From Dehalococcoidales bacterium (GTDB lineage: Bacteria > Chloroflexota > Dehalococcoidia > Dehalococcoidales > JAQTVP01): a stretch of DNA of 13,206 bases. Both the position numbers and the translations under genes were made by a program. The DNA is taken from NCBI GenBank assembly GCA_028707015.1, contig JAQTVP010000025.1, positions 1-13,206 on the forward strand, written 5' to 3'. Positions 1 through 6,519 of this stretch are shown one piece after another (the stretch's first letter is position 1; each line of letters opens with the position of its first letter). The notes under the pieces were generated by a model, which had not been told where the DNA came from, ran no database searches, and worked only from the letters and a program-made list of their open reading frames with translations.

Positions 1-28
1 ACAGGAGTGTTCATGAGGTCAGTAATGT

Positions 29-710
29 ATGGATGTTAAAGATATGCCAACCGTAGAATTTGGGAATTCTGAAGAAATTCAGGTAGGAGATTGGGTGATA
101 GCGCTGGGTCATCCTCTCGGTCTTTCTCCGGATGAAGGCGGCGCTACAGTAACTGTCGGTATAGTCAGCAACCTGGGCAGATCGTTTACCATTCAGGACA
201 TCCCCTATTACGACATAATTCAGACCGATGCGGCCATTAATCCCGGAAATAGCGGAGGGCCTCTGATTAATTTAGCCGGTGAATTGGTGGGGATTAATAG
301 CGCTGGAGCAGGTGAGGCAGAGAACATAAATTTTGCTATCAACATCACCACAGCACAAAGAGTATTTGATGATATTATTCAATATGGCAGAGTAATCAGA
401 CCGTATCTGGGAGCTTTTTTAAATGATATTACACCGGCTATAGCCTGCGAATATTGCCTGGCAAAAAGGGTTGGGGCAGTGGTTGGTCGTCAGGGTTGGA
501 CCTGATGGACCAGCCAATATAGCCGGGATCATTGATAATGACATCATTGTTGGATTTGATGATAAAGAGATAATCTCTGCAGCCCAATTAGTAAAGGAGC
601 TTTGGAAACGAGATATTGGAGAGAGCGTGGTTATCCGCTTCTGGAGAGGCGAAACCGAAATGGAAACCACTGTTTTACTAACCGAACGGCCAGGCACTGG
701 AAATTATTAG
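29..710 (+). pseudogene. HtrA/DegP-like serine protease, frameshifted remnant with PDZ domain
   Basis: HtrA proteases are envelope quality-control enzymes with a trypsin-like domain followed by PDZ domains. Here the second half of the protease domain is readable from 29, including the oxyanion/serine motif GNSGGPL and the strand VGDWVIALGHPLGL. The text then runs through RPYLGAFLNDITPAIA into the PDZ domain. The frame of 29-505 breaks around 471-486: RVGAVV continues in another frame as VVRVGPDGPANIAGIIDNDII, ending at 710. This is consistent with one extra base. Upstream of 29 the same frame hits stops at 14 and 23, while frame 1 reads SVM just before, resembling the expected DLAVIK-type segment, so a second shift near 28 is likely. 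The catalytic His and Asp would lie left of the window. A dead gene is the likeliest reading; assembly errors are the alternative. Confidence 0.8.
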
Positions 711-742
711 TTGAAAGTAACAAATATCTTCAAGATAGCGGC

Positions 743-781
743 AATAATTTAAATGTCCTTTCGATGAACATTTAAATTATT
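743..781. repeat. Perfect 14-bp inverted repeat, 11-base loop
   Basis: AATAATTTAAATGT at 743-756 is exactly complementary to 768-781. An imperfect outer extension (GATAGC near 735 with GTTATC near 790) lengthens the arms. The stem is nearly all A/T and has no T-run after it, so it is not a classical terminator. It could still act as a 3' end for the protease remnant, or be the trace of a small mobile element. Confidence 0.6.
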
Positions 782-1090
782 ACAATATTGTTATCTCGGG
801 TAAAATTAACAATAACGTCGCTTGGTCTCACACCAACACCAAACTGGCAGCTAACCAAATAAAAGTACATATAGTATTTGATCGAAGTAAGTGAGTACAA
901 ATAGAAATACAGCGGTTGGGATAACTATAGACTGATTTAATTGACCCATATATAAATGGTACACAGAAGCAATCAAAAGCAAATAGCATAATAAATTAAT
1001 GAAAATTAGTCCTTTTATACATGAGCAAACCATTCTTTTGGATACTTTATATAATGTTAGCTACATATTAAAATTCAGCCTATAGTATCA

Positions 1091-1118
1091 AGGTTCTCCG
1101 ATTACGACTGGAGAACCT
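1091..1118. repeat. Hairpin, 9-bp stem and 10-base loop, in the cyclase leader
   Basis: AGGTTCTCC (1091-1099) pairs perfectly with GGAGAACCT (1110-1118). Only a short T-rich stretch follows on the plus strand (GTATTTCTTA), so it is at best a weak terminator. It lies about 140 bases upstream of the cyclase start and could be an attenuator or a boundary of the upstream unit. Confidence 0.5.
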
Positions 1119-1260
1119 GTATTTCTTAAGCATAAAAATATACCAACGGTTATCAGGAATGCTAATTGCTATTATTAGCAAAAACGTGAACCAAAACTGT
1201 ATCCAAGCAAATACATTATAATTATCAGGTAAATATACTACTATCAATAAAGGAGCCCTA

Positions 1261-1923
1261 ATGATTAACAGGTTAAAAAAATCCTGGGTAGATATTTCAA
1301 TACCCTTAAAAGATGGAATGGTCCACTGGCCTGATGACCCTCCTGTAGTTATTAAGCGCATTGGAAATATTGAAAATGGAGACGCAGCTAACCTTTCCGT
1401 ACTTTCAATGGGAGCACATTCCGGAACACATGTAGATGCTCCGCTTCATTTTGTTAAAAACGGTGAAGGTATTGATCATATTCCACTAGATACAGTAATT
1501 GGTAGAGCACAGGTAATTGAAATAAAAGACCCGGAATCTATAAAACCGGAGGAACTTGCGGAACACCGCATACGGAATGGCGATCGTATTTTGTTTAAAA
1601 CACGGAATTCACCACATACTTGGCAAGATGATAATTTTACTAAAGATTTTATATTTATTTCGGATGCTGCCGCGGAATTTTTGGTAAACCGTGGAGTCCG
1701 GCTGGTCGGTATTGATTATTTATCTGTTGGCAGTTTTAAGCATGACGGCAGTAGAGTTCATCATAGGCTTCTCAGCAGTGGTGTATGGATTATTGAGGGA
1801 TTAAATCTGGCAAATATAACACCAGGTAATTACGATTTTATCTGTTTACCTTTGAGAATTGTTGGCGGAGATGGCGCCCCTGCACGCGCCATACTTAGAC
1901 CTTTAAAACAAGCTAATATTTAA
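1261..1923 (+). CDS. Cyclase-family metal hydrolase (kynurenine formamidase-like)
   Basis: The 220-residue product belongs to the cyclase family (PF04199), cytosolic metal-dependent amidases or hydrolases that include kynurenine formamidase KynB. The hallmark motif HSGTHVDAPLH lies at residues 53-63, giving metal ligands H53, H57, D59 and probably H63. The later family blocks GIDYLSVG (150-157), H168 and IIEGLNL (177-183, with E179) are all present. Length is normal and the frame is intact. ATG at 1261 follows a good Shine-Dalgarno AAAGGAG at about five bases. No tryptophan-degradation genes are nearby, so the true substrate is open; many paralogues act on other amides or lactones. It is the only clearly intact gene left of the tRNA-like repeat at 2535. 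Confidence 0.9.
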   Translation: MINRLKKSWVDISIPLKDGMVHWPDDPPVVIKRIGNIENGDAANLSVLSMGAHSGTHVDAPLHFVKNGEGIDHIPLDTVIGRAQVIEIKDPESIKPEELAEHRIRNGDRILFKTRNSPHTWQDDNFTKDFIFISDAAAEFLVNRGVRLVGIDYLSVGSFKHDGSRVHHRLLSSGVWIIEGLNLANITPGNYDFICLPLRIVGGDGAPARAILRPLKQANI

Positions 1924-1946
1924 AAGATGAGGAATGATACAGAATT

Positions 1947-2341
1947 ATGGAATGTTATGATTTACTGATAGACGTTTATGGACGGCTAACTGTATTTCCG
2001 AACAATGTTCTTCAGGGGTTCCCACCTGATAAGTTGAACTGGCAACCCCGTCCTGATTGTAACAGTATTGGTTGGTTAGTCTGGCACTTGACTCGCCAGC
2101 AAGACGCTCAAATAGCTTCATTAATGAATGAACAGCAATTGTGGATTAAGAATGGATGGGCTTCCAGGTTTAACCATTCACCCAATTCTAACGATGTCGG
2201 ATTCGGTCATACTCCAGAACAAGTATCATCATTTACATTTCCAGATATTCAGATAATGCTAGACTATCATTGTGACGTACAAGAACATACACTAAATTAT
2301 CTCCAACAGATTTAGATCAAGAACTCGATGAAACTTTATAG
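1947..2341 (+). pseudogene. DinB-like/DUF664 protein, 3' frameshift and truncation
   Basis: DinB-superfamily proteins are small four-helix metal-binding enzymes, often thiol-dependent S-transferases. The 122-codon frame shows NSIGWLVWHLTRQQD (about residues 40-54, with the first metal-ligand His), then GWASRF, GHTPEQV and a YHCDVQEHTLNYL helix. It stops at 2315. The next segment is recognisable in another frame as PTDLDQELDETL (2303-2338), as if one base of a CCC run near 2301-2304 had been lost. That frame stops at 2339-2341, just where integrase-related DNA begins. The last third of the fold, with its usual C-terminal His, is missing. The start is weakly supported: GAGGA lies about 13 bases upstream of the ATG. 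It is probably non-functional. Confidence 0.7.
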
Positions 2342-2343
2342 TT

Positions 2344-2407
2344 TAAGTTAATGTTCTTTATTGGGGCTATCAGCCTTACCCTCTAACTAGCATGATAAGA
2401 GAAAGCC
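2344..2407 (-). pseudogene. Integrase N-terminal fragment, copy of 11158-11221
   Basis: These 64 bases match 11158-11221, part of the tyrosine-integrase pseudogene next to tRNA-Ile, at 57 of 64 positions by hand count and without gaps. Weaker similarity extends left to about 2325. The matched stretch encodes part of the core-binding domain just after the N-terminus. The fragment directly abuts the truncated DinB-like gene, so the rest of this second integrase was deleted. Confidence 0.75.
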
Positions 2408-2431
2408 TAATTGAGTATAATCCTCTTATTA

Positions 2432-2495
2432 ATTCTCAAGGTTATCTATGCAGCTACTCAACACAGTCTTCGTCAACTTATTAATGGCTTTCTCT
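2432..2495 (+). pseudogene. Inverted copy of the integrase N-terminus
   Basis: This segment matches the reverse complement of 11212-11277, including 21 consecutive identical bases (ending at 2482). Read on the plus strand it encodes ILKVIYAATQHSLRQLIN, the counterpart of the integrase N-terminus beside tRNA-Ile. It is therefore inverted relative to its neighbours at 2344-2407 and 2511-2576. An open frame of 71 codons (2411-2626) covers it but also crosses the tRNA-like repeat, so it is not a gene. Its end GGCTTTCTC (2486-2494) is complementary to GAGAAAGCC at 2399-2407, suggesting these short arms mediated the inversion. Confidence 0.75.
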
Positions 2496-2534
2496 ATGAT
2501 TCTTATACCAGGACTATATTGCCCTTGAAACTAA

Positions 2535-2576
2535 TGGTGGGCCATTCTGGACACGAATCAGAAACCTCAGTTTTAT
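2535..2576 (-). repeat. Partial tRNA-Ile 3' half, probable att site
   Basis: These 42 bases match 11310-11351, the tRNA-Ile(GAT) 3' half, at 37 of 42 positions and in the same orientation. The match runs from the CCA end through acceptor and T arms to the anticodon loop and then stops. Looser similarity continues on the other side (2511-2534 to 11286-11309). tRNA integrases commonly recombine in the anticodon loop and leave this kind of 3' fragment at the far end of the insert. The five mismatches, with no 5' half, make it a fossil site, not a working tRNA. Confidence 0.75.
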
Positions 2577-2666
2577 GGGTATACTCTTCCATCTCTCCAC
2601 CTTCTTATTCGTATGAATTCTTTTAAAGGATAAAATAGCAAAATCCAATATAGTGTGATTAAACTT

Positions 2667-2684
2667 AGAACATAACTATGTTCT
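2667..2684. repeat. 18-bp palindrome upstream of the small-gene/CNNM pair
   Basis: AGAACATA (2667-2674) and TATGTTCT (2677-2684) are exact inverted copies separated by two bases. It lies upstream of a possible promoter, with TTGTCA at 2705-2710 and GTATAT at 2728-2733, 17 bases apart. Size and position suit a dimeric repressor site, but no protein can be named. Confidence 0.4.
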
Positions 2685-2704
2685 CTTATTTATCAAAAGG
2701 TCTT

Positions 2705-2733
2705 TTGTCAAATAATCTATATGTACAGTATAT
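2705..2733 (+). promoter_or_regulatory. Possible promoter for the 61-codon gene and CNNM gene
   Basis: TTGTCA (2705-2710) and GTATAT (2728-2733) are 17 bases apart in a very AT-rich stretch. Transcription from here would give a leader of roughly 120 bases before 2860. I could not recognise a magnesium or manganese riboswitch in that leader. The -10 match is poor and other TATA-like hexamers lie nearby. Confidence 0.3.
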
Positions 2734-2859
2734 AGTAATATAGTATTATTGCTTTGGATTACCGTTCAGGTTAAAGGTTCTACTGATAACAGCGTAAACT
2801 GCAGCTAATATATAGTTTCGAATTGTGTGTTAATATTCTCATAAGGAGTTAAAACTTTC

Positions 2860-3045
2860 ATGAGATACCTCAAAACAGACGGTAATTTTGTTGACGAATG
2901 GGCGGAACAGAGGTACGGACTGGCTGATCTTCTTTATGAAACGATTCGTATAGACAAACCTCCTGCCGTACCATTACAACCGAGTCTGGTTGAGGAAAGT
3001 CTTTACCAAAATTTATATTCGTGGTTTGGAGGATTCTTCATATGA
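2860..3045 (+). CDS. Small protein of unknown function, coupled to the CNNM gene
   Basis: I do not recognise this 61-residue product. It is hydrophilic and charged at first (GNFVDEWAEQRYGLADLLYE), has a proline-rich middle (DKPPAVPLQPSLVEE), and ends aromatic and hydrophobic (YSWFGGFFI). There is no signal peptide or full membrane span. An AAGGAG (2843-2848) lies 11 bases before the ATG, slightly far. Its stop codon overlaps the next gene's start as ATGA (3042-3045), and the Shine-Dalgarno of that gene lies inside its last codons. That arrangement favours a real, translationally coupled gene, perhaps a partner or regulator of the membrane protein. It could also be a translated leader. Confidence 0.6.
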   Translation: MRYLKTDGNFVDEWAEQRYGLADLLYETIRIDKPPAVPLQPSLVEESLYQNLYSWFGGFFI

Positions 3046-4061
3046 GTATACTAACATGGATATTCATAATCTTATGTATATCACAGTCGGCAATGTTTTC
3101 CGGATTGAATTTGGCATTCTTCAGCCTAAGCAAGCTTCAGCTTGAGATTGGAGCAGCAAAGAATAATGCAGATGCCCGCCGAGTATTGGCATTTCGTAAA
3201 GACTCCAATTTCCTTTTGGTCACAATCCTATGGGGTAATGTTGCTGTTAATGTACTTCTTGCGTTACTGTCCGGATCTGTCCTGTCCGGAGTATTAGCCT
3301 TTCTATTCTCTACGGTTCTTATTACTATGTTTGGCGAAATTATACCGCAGGCATACTTCTCACGACATGCTCTCAGAATGGCTTCGTTACTGGCACCAAT
3401 ACTCCGAATTTATCAGTTTATTTTATTTCCATTAACTAAACCAACGGCACTCATTCTAGATAAATGGTTGGGGGTAGAAGCCATTAACTATTTTAAAGAA
3501 GCTGATTTAAATGAGCTTGTTAAGATGCATGTATCTTCTAGCCAAACTGATAATGGCAAAGTTGAAGGAATGGGTGTCCTTAATTTTCTAAACCTTGATG
3601 ATTTACCGCTATCAGCAGAGGGAGAAGTTATTGACCCGAAAAGTATTATAATACTGGAGTTTCGGGGTAACAAACCCATTTTTCCTAATATTGAGTCATC
3701 CTATACTGACACATTTTTAAGAAAAATACATTCATCGCAGAAGAAGTGGATTATAGTAGTGGATCCAGAAAATACGCCAAAGATAGTCTTGGAATCGGAC
3801 GGCTTCCTAAGGGATGCTCTTTTTAACAAAAGCGGTTTTAACCCATACTCGCATTGTCATCACCCAATTATTTTGAACAATATAAATACAAAATTAGGCA
3901 AAGCTATTTCCCTATTAAAAGTTAACCCTACGCATTATGGCGATGACGTTATAGACAAAGACATCATTCTCCTGTGGAGTACTGAAAAACGGATTATTAC
4001 AGGGTCAGATATTCTTGGGAGGCTCCTGCGGGGCATTGTCCAAAGCAATACCATTTCATAA
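3042..4061 (+). CDS. CNNM/DUF21 membrane protein with CBS-like C-terminus
   Basis: CNNM-family proteins (PF01595; CorC/MpfA in bacteria, CNNM/ancient conserved domain proteins in eukaryotes) are inner-membrane proteins linked to magnesium or cobalt efflux. The 339-residue product starts with a membrane helix (about 2-19), then the family motif FSGLNLAFFSLS (19-30). Further hydrophobic segments lie near 56-76 and 78-97, followed by GEIIPQAYFSRHA (98-110) and another hydrophobic stretch near 113-140. The rest fits a degenerate CBS pair: KKWIIVVDPENTPKIV (234-249), and VIDKDIILLWSTEKRIITGSDIL (303-325) as the second unit. I see no CorC/HlyC extension. ATG at 3042 is preferred over a frame start at 3021 because of the GGAGG at 3027-3031 and the ATGA overlap. 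The SGLNL and GEIIPQ wording is closer to the CNNM branch than to the usual bacterial GE-PK form. Confidence 0.85.
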   Translation: MSILTWIFIILCISQSAMFSGLNLAFFSLSKLQLEIGAAKNNADARRVLAFRKDSNFLLVTILWGNVAVNVLLALLSGSVLSGVLAFLFSTVLITMFGEIIPQAYFSRHALRMASLLAPILRIYQFILFPLTKPTALILDKWLGVEAINYFKEADLNELVKMHVSSSQTDNGKVEGMGVLNFLNLDDLPLSAEGEVIDPKSIIILEFRGNKPIFPNIESSYTDTFLRKIHSSQKKWIIVVDPENTPKIVLESDGFLRDALFNKSGFNPYSHCHHPIILNNINTKLGKAISLLKVNPTHYGDDVIDKDIILLWSTEKRIITGSDILGRLLRGIVQSNTIS

Positions 4062-4280
4062 AGCCAGGTTAGAACTCTCAATATCCACGAGAGAACACAA
4101 TATATGAATACGGTACATAGTAATATTATTTCTCCCTTGTATTATATTAAGAATCTTGGTAATAATGGGTATCTCCTATGATCCGGTACCAATTTTATAG
4201 CCACTCTAAAAACATTTAAGTGCCCTTCCTCTTGTTTGACACTAGATTCAAAGATTCTGTTTGTCCGTCTAATGTTTTTA

Positions 4281-6011
4281 CTAGGAGCTTGCCCATAATC
4301 CGCTAAAGAAATTACGCGCGTTAATACCGAGCACGCGGGTATCATAGCCGCCTTCCTGAACAACCATTGTTGGCAGGTGGAGCATACCGATATTTTCCCC
4401 AATGGATTTGAAATCCTCAGCTTCCAAATTCCAACTCCCCGTAGGGTCTTCTCTGGCAGTATCTAATCCCAGAGCAACCACTAGAAAAACAGCATGGAAT
4501 CTTTTTATCCTTTTTAATGCATCTTTAAGAATATGCTGGTAAAATTTGCCATCAATATTTTCCGGCAGTGGTATGTTCATATTATATCCTTTGCCATTAC
4601 CTCTACCCTTTTCGCTGGAGAAACCACTGAAATAAGGATAGGCAAAACTTGGATGGCCGTGTATGGATATAGTCAGCACATCAGAGCGGTCATAGAAAAT
4701 TTCCTGCTGTCCGTTACCATGATGGTAATCAATATCAAGGATAGCCACTTTACCATAGGAGCTAAGGAGCTGTGCTGCTACTGCTGTTGAATTAAAATAG
4801 CAAAAACCGCCAAAGGAACTTGGCTCGGCATGATGGCCGGGAGGCCTAACCAGTGCATAAGCCAGCCGTTTACCTTCAAGAAGCATTTTAGCTGCGGTCA
4901 AACTGCAGTCTACTGCCCTTTTTGCTGCCAGATACGCATTGCTGTTTATTGGGGTAAAAGTATCAATACAATAATATCCGACACGTATCGGCAGAGATTT
5001 GGGCGGACGAGTTCTGTTACGTATCGGGAAAATGTAAGGATAGATTGAAGTGCCAGGCACTAAGCCATCGCACACTTTTCTGAAGTAATTGATAAATCTG
5101 GTGTCATGAACAAACTTGATATATTTCTCAGAAAAATGTCTCGGCGAGATTTTTAAGAACAGATTGGTATTATTAATCTCGTTAAGTATAGCGTCTATCC
5201 TTACCGGAGATTCAACATAACCGCGCTCTTCAACGTGATGAATACTATGGCGGTCATTAACGATTAGCATTATACGCTTATCAGCCGGAGTTACGTTATT
5301 TACTGATACTGGGGGGGTTTTTACATATTTCGGTTTTCTGATACTTATCGGATTGTCCTGAAATGATGTCACTACCATTTCAACATAATCCGGTGGGCAT
5401 ATGCCCACGTATTTTTTCTCCAGAATCGCTCGTGCAATCTCGCGGGCAACGTCAAGAGGCAGATCTTTACCTTGTCCCAAACCATCATAAACAAGGTATG
5501 GCGGGTTATCCCCGCCGGGTTTTAAAGGGGTTTCATAGGCAGTATTGATAATGGGACGGGCACCATATCTTTCGTAAAAACGTAGCCGTGCAGCATTTTG
5601 TTTTCTAGTTTTCGGGTTGGTACTCAATTTAGGGTCATCAGGCAGGCATTCGAAGAATAGCCCTATTGTATTCAGACCGAGAGCTTCGCTTCTCACTCTC
5701 TCGTAAAGAGCACTACCGATACCGCCGCCCATTTTCAGTTTGGTAGTAGAGATAAAATCCAGAAAGCAGAAATTTAGAGTCGGCTCATGAAAAAGAAGAG
5801 CAAAGCCGTCAACGTGTCCTCTTGAGCCTTCGGCAATAAAGAGAATGGCACGAAAGCGATATTTCAGCGGGTTGCGTAATTGCTCCGGTAATTTACCAAT
5901 GTTTTTCTTTGGCAGGCCAGGAAATTGGGAATGTAGAATTCTCTGAACCTGCGCGATCGCTTCTTTATTTATCGGCGTTATGGTATCGTAAACTTGGCGA
6001 ATCCGAAACAT
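4281..6011 (-). CDS. GNAT acetyltransferase fused to HDAC-type zinc deacetylase
   Basis: The 576-residue product has two enzyme modules. Residues 1-175 are a GNAT N-acetyltransferase: the acetyl-CoA loop is GGGIGSAL (95-102), followed by FFECLPDDP and NAARLRFYERYGARP (139-153). Residues 245-576 are a class II HDAC/acetylpolyamine amidohydrolase-type deacetylase. Its active-site pair is H393-H394 in RPPGHHAEPSSFGG. Zinc ligands are D428 and H430 in DIDYHHGNG and D517 in LGLDTARED. The catalytic Tyr is Y556 in EGGYD. All key residues are present. HDAC-like enzymes remove acetyl groups from lysine side chains, polyamines or other small amines. The gene is last in the kamA operon, 28 bases after the separate GNAT; its AAGGAG is unusually far (about 16 bases) from ATG, and no in-frame alternative start exists. 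Likely substrate, by context, is the cluster's own acetylated amine; protein deacetylation cannot be excluded. Confidence 0.9.
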   Translation of the reverse strand: MFRIRQVYDTITPINKEAIAQVQRILHSQFPGLPKKNIGKLPEQLRNPLKYRFRAILFIAEGSRGHVDGFALLFHEPTLNFCFLDFISTTKLKMGGGIGSALYERVRSEALGLNTIGLFFECLPDDPKLSTNPKTRKQNAARLRFYERYGARPIINTAYETPLKPGGDNPPYLVYDGLGQGKDLPLDVAREIARAILEKKYVGICPPDYVEMVVTSFQDNPISIRKPKYVKTPPVSVNNVTPADKRIMLIVNDRHSIHHVEERGYVESPVRIDAILNEINNTNLFLKISPRHFSEKYIKFVHDTRFINYFRKVCDGLVPGTSIYPYIFPIRNRTRPPKSLPIRVGYYCIDTFTPINSNAYLAAKRAVDCSLTAAKMLLEGKRLAYALVRPPGHHAEPSSFGGFCYFNSTAVAAQLLSSYGKVAILDIDYHHGNGQQEIFYDRSDVLTISIHGHPSFAYPYFSGFSSEKGRGNGKGYNMNIPLPENIDGKFYQHILKDALKRIKRFHAVFLVVALGLDTAREDPTGSWNLEAEDFKSIGENIGMLHLPTMVVQEGGYDTRVLGINARNFFSGLWASS

Positions 6012-6039
6012 ATCTGATTTACTTGTTGCTCCTTACGGC

Positions 6040-6519
6040 TTATCTTAGCTTTTTCTCTAGTATAAGTTTATCATCTCCCGGTTTGTAAAAATCGGGAATG
6101 AGACCAATTGTTATATATTTATGGTTGAGGTAAAACCGCACAGTGTTTTTATATGCCTTTGTGGAAGAGGTTTCAATAATCACTATTCTTCCTTTTGCGT
6201 TTGTGATTAACTCCTCTGCTAATTTTAGCAGTTTGCTACCGATACCCATCTTTCTTCTTTCTGATGATACGACCACCCAATAAATATCCCAGGTATTATC
6301 CGTCATTGGTGTCGGCCCATAACAGATATAACCAATAATTTCACCATTAGCTTCGGCAACCAGAATGAAATAGATTGTACCGGCCAGATTCCCATGGTAA
6401 CTATCGATAACTTATTCGGCAACTGTCACCTCAGAGACATTGAACTCAACTGTATTATTTAGTATTTTCATCAATACTGCTTTATCTTTTTTAATCATCT
6501 GGCGGATATTAGTGTCCAT
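6040..6519 (-). pseudogene. GNAT N-acetyltransferase with one in-frame TAA codon
   Basis: Translated from ATG at 6519, with GGAGAG just upstream and 11 bases of overlap with the ligase gene, the frame would give 159 residues. One TAA at codon 36 (6412-6414) interrupts it. Text on both sides is GNAT-like: a start IRQMIKKDKAVLMKIL, then VAE-stop-VIDSYHG, FILVAEANGEIIGYICYG, TWDIYWVVVSSERRKMGIGSKLL (the acetyl-CoA loop), IIETSS and VRFYLNHKYITIGLIPDFY. Everything downstream is intact, so a single substitution (GAA or CAA to TAA) explains it. By position it would be the functional analogue of AblB, beta-lysine acetyltransferase, although the similarity I see is only to GNATs in general. Options are recent inactivation, a sequencing error, or internal re-initiation (ATG at 6306 would lack the first strands). 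Confidence 0.8.

Larger units (their letters stand above)
711..1260. other. Intergenic region, 550 bp, no convincing gene
   Basis: Between the protease remnant and the cyclase gene I find no credible coding region. It is AT-rich and holds a 14-bp inverted repeat (743-781) and a GC-richer hairpin (1091-1118). A TATAAT hexamer at 1050-1055 could be a -10 element for the cyclase gene, but no good -35 sits 16-18 bases upstream. A 60-codon hydrophobic frame on the minus strand (851-1033) has no ribosome binding site and was not accepted. Confidence 0.6.

Noticed and set aside
851..1033. 60-codon hydrophobic minus-strand frame as a small membrane protein
   Set aside because: No ribosome binding site or promoter is visible, and its hydrophobicity is expected from translating AT-rich DNA. 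Conservation in relatives would change this.
2411..2626. 71-codon plus-strand frame as a protein gene
   Set aside because: It begins with TTG without a Shine-Dalgarno and fuses an inverted integrase fragment to the antisense of a tRNA-like repeat, so it is debris.
4142..4402. 86-codon minus-strand frame at the end of the GNAT-HDAC gene
   Set aside because: It overlaps the HDAC C-terminus in another frame, has no start signal and shows no recognisable motif.
6412..6414. TAA in the GNAT gene as programmed readthrough or stop recoding
   Set aside because: The strongest stop codon in ordinary context, with no stimulatory structure seen; all other genes here use normal stops.
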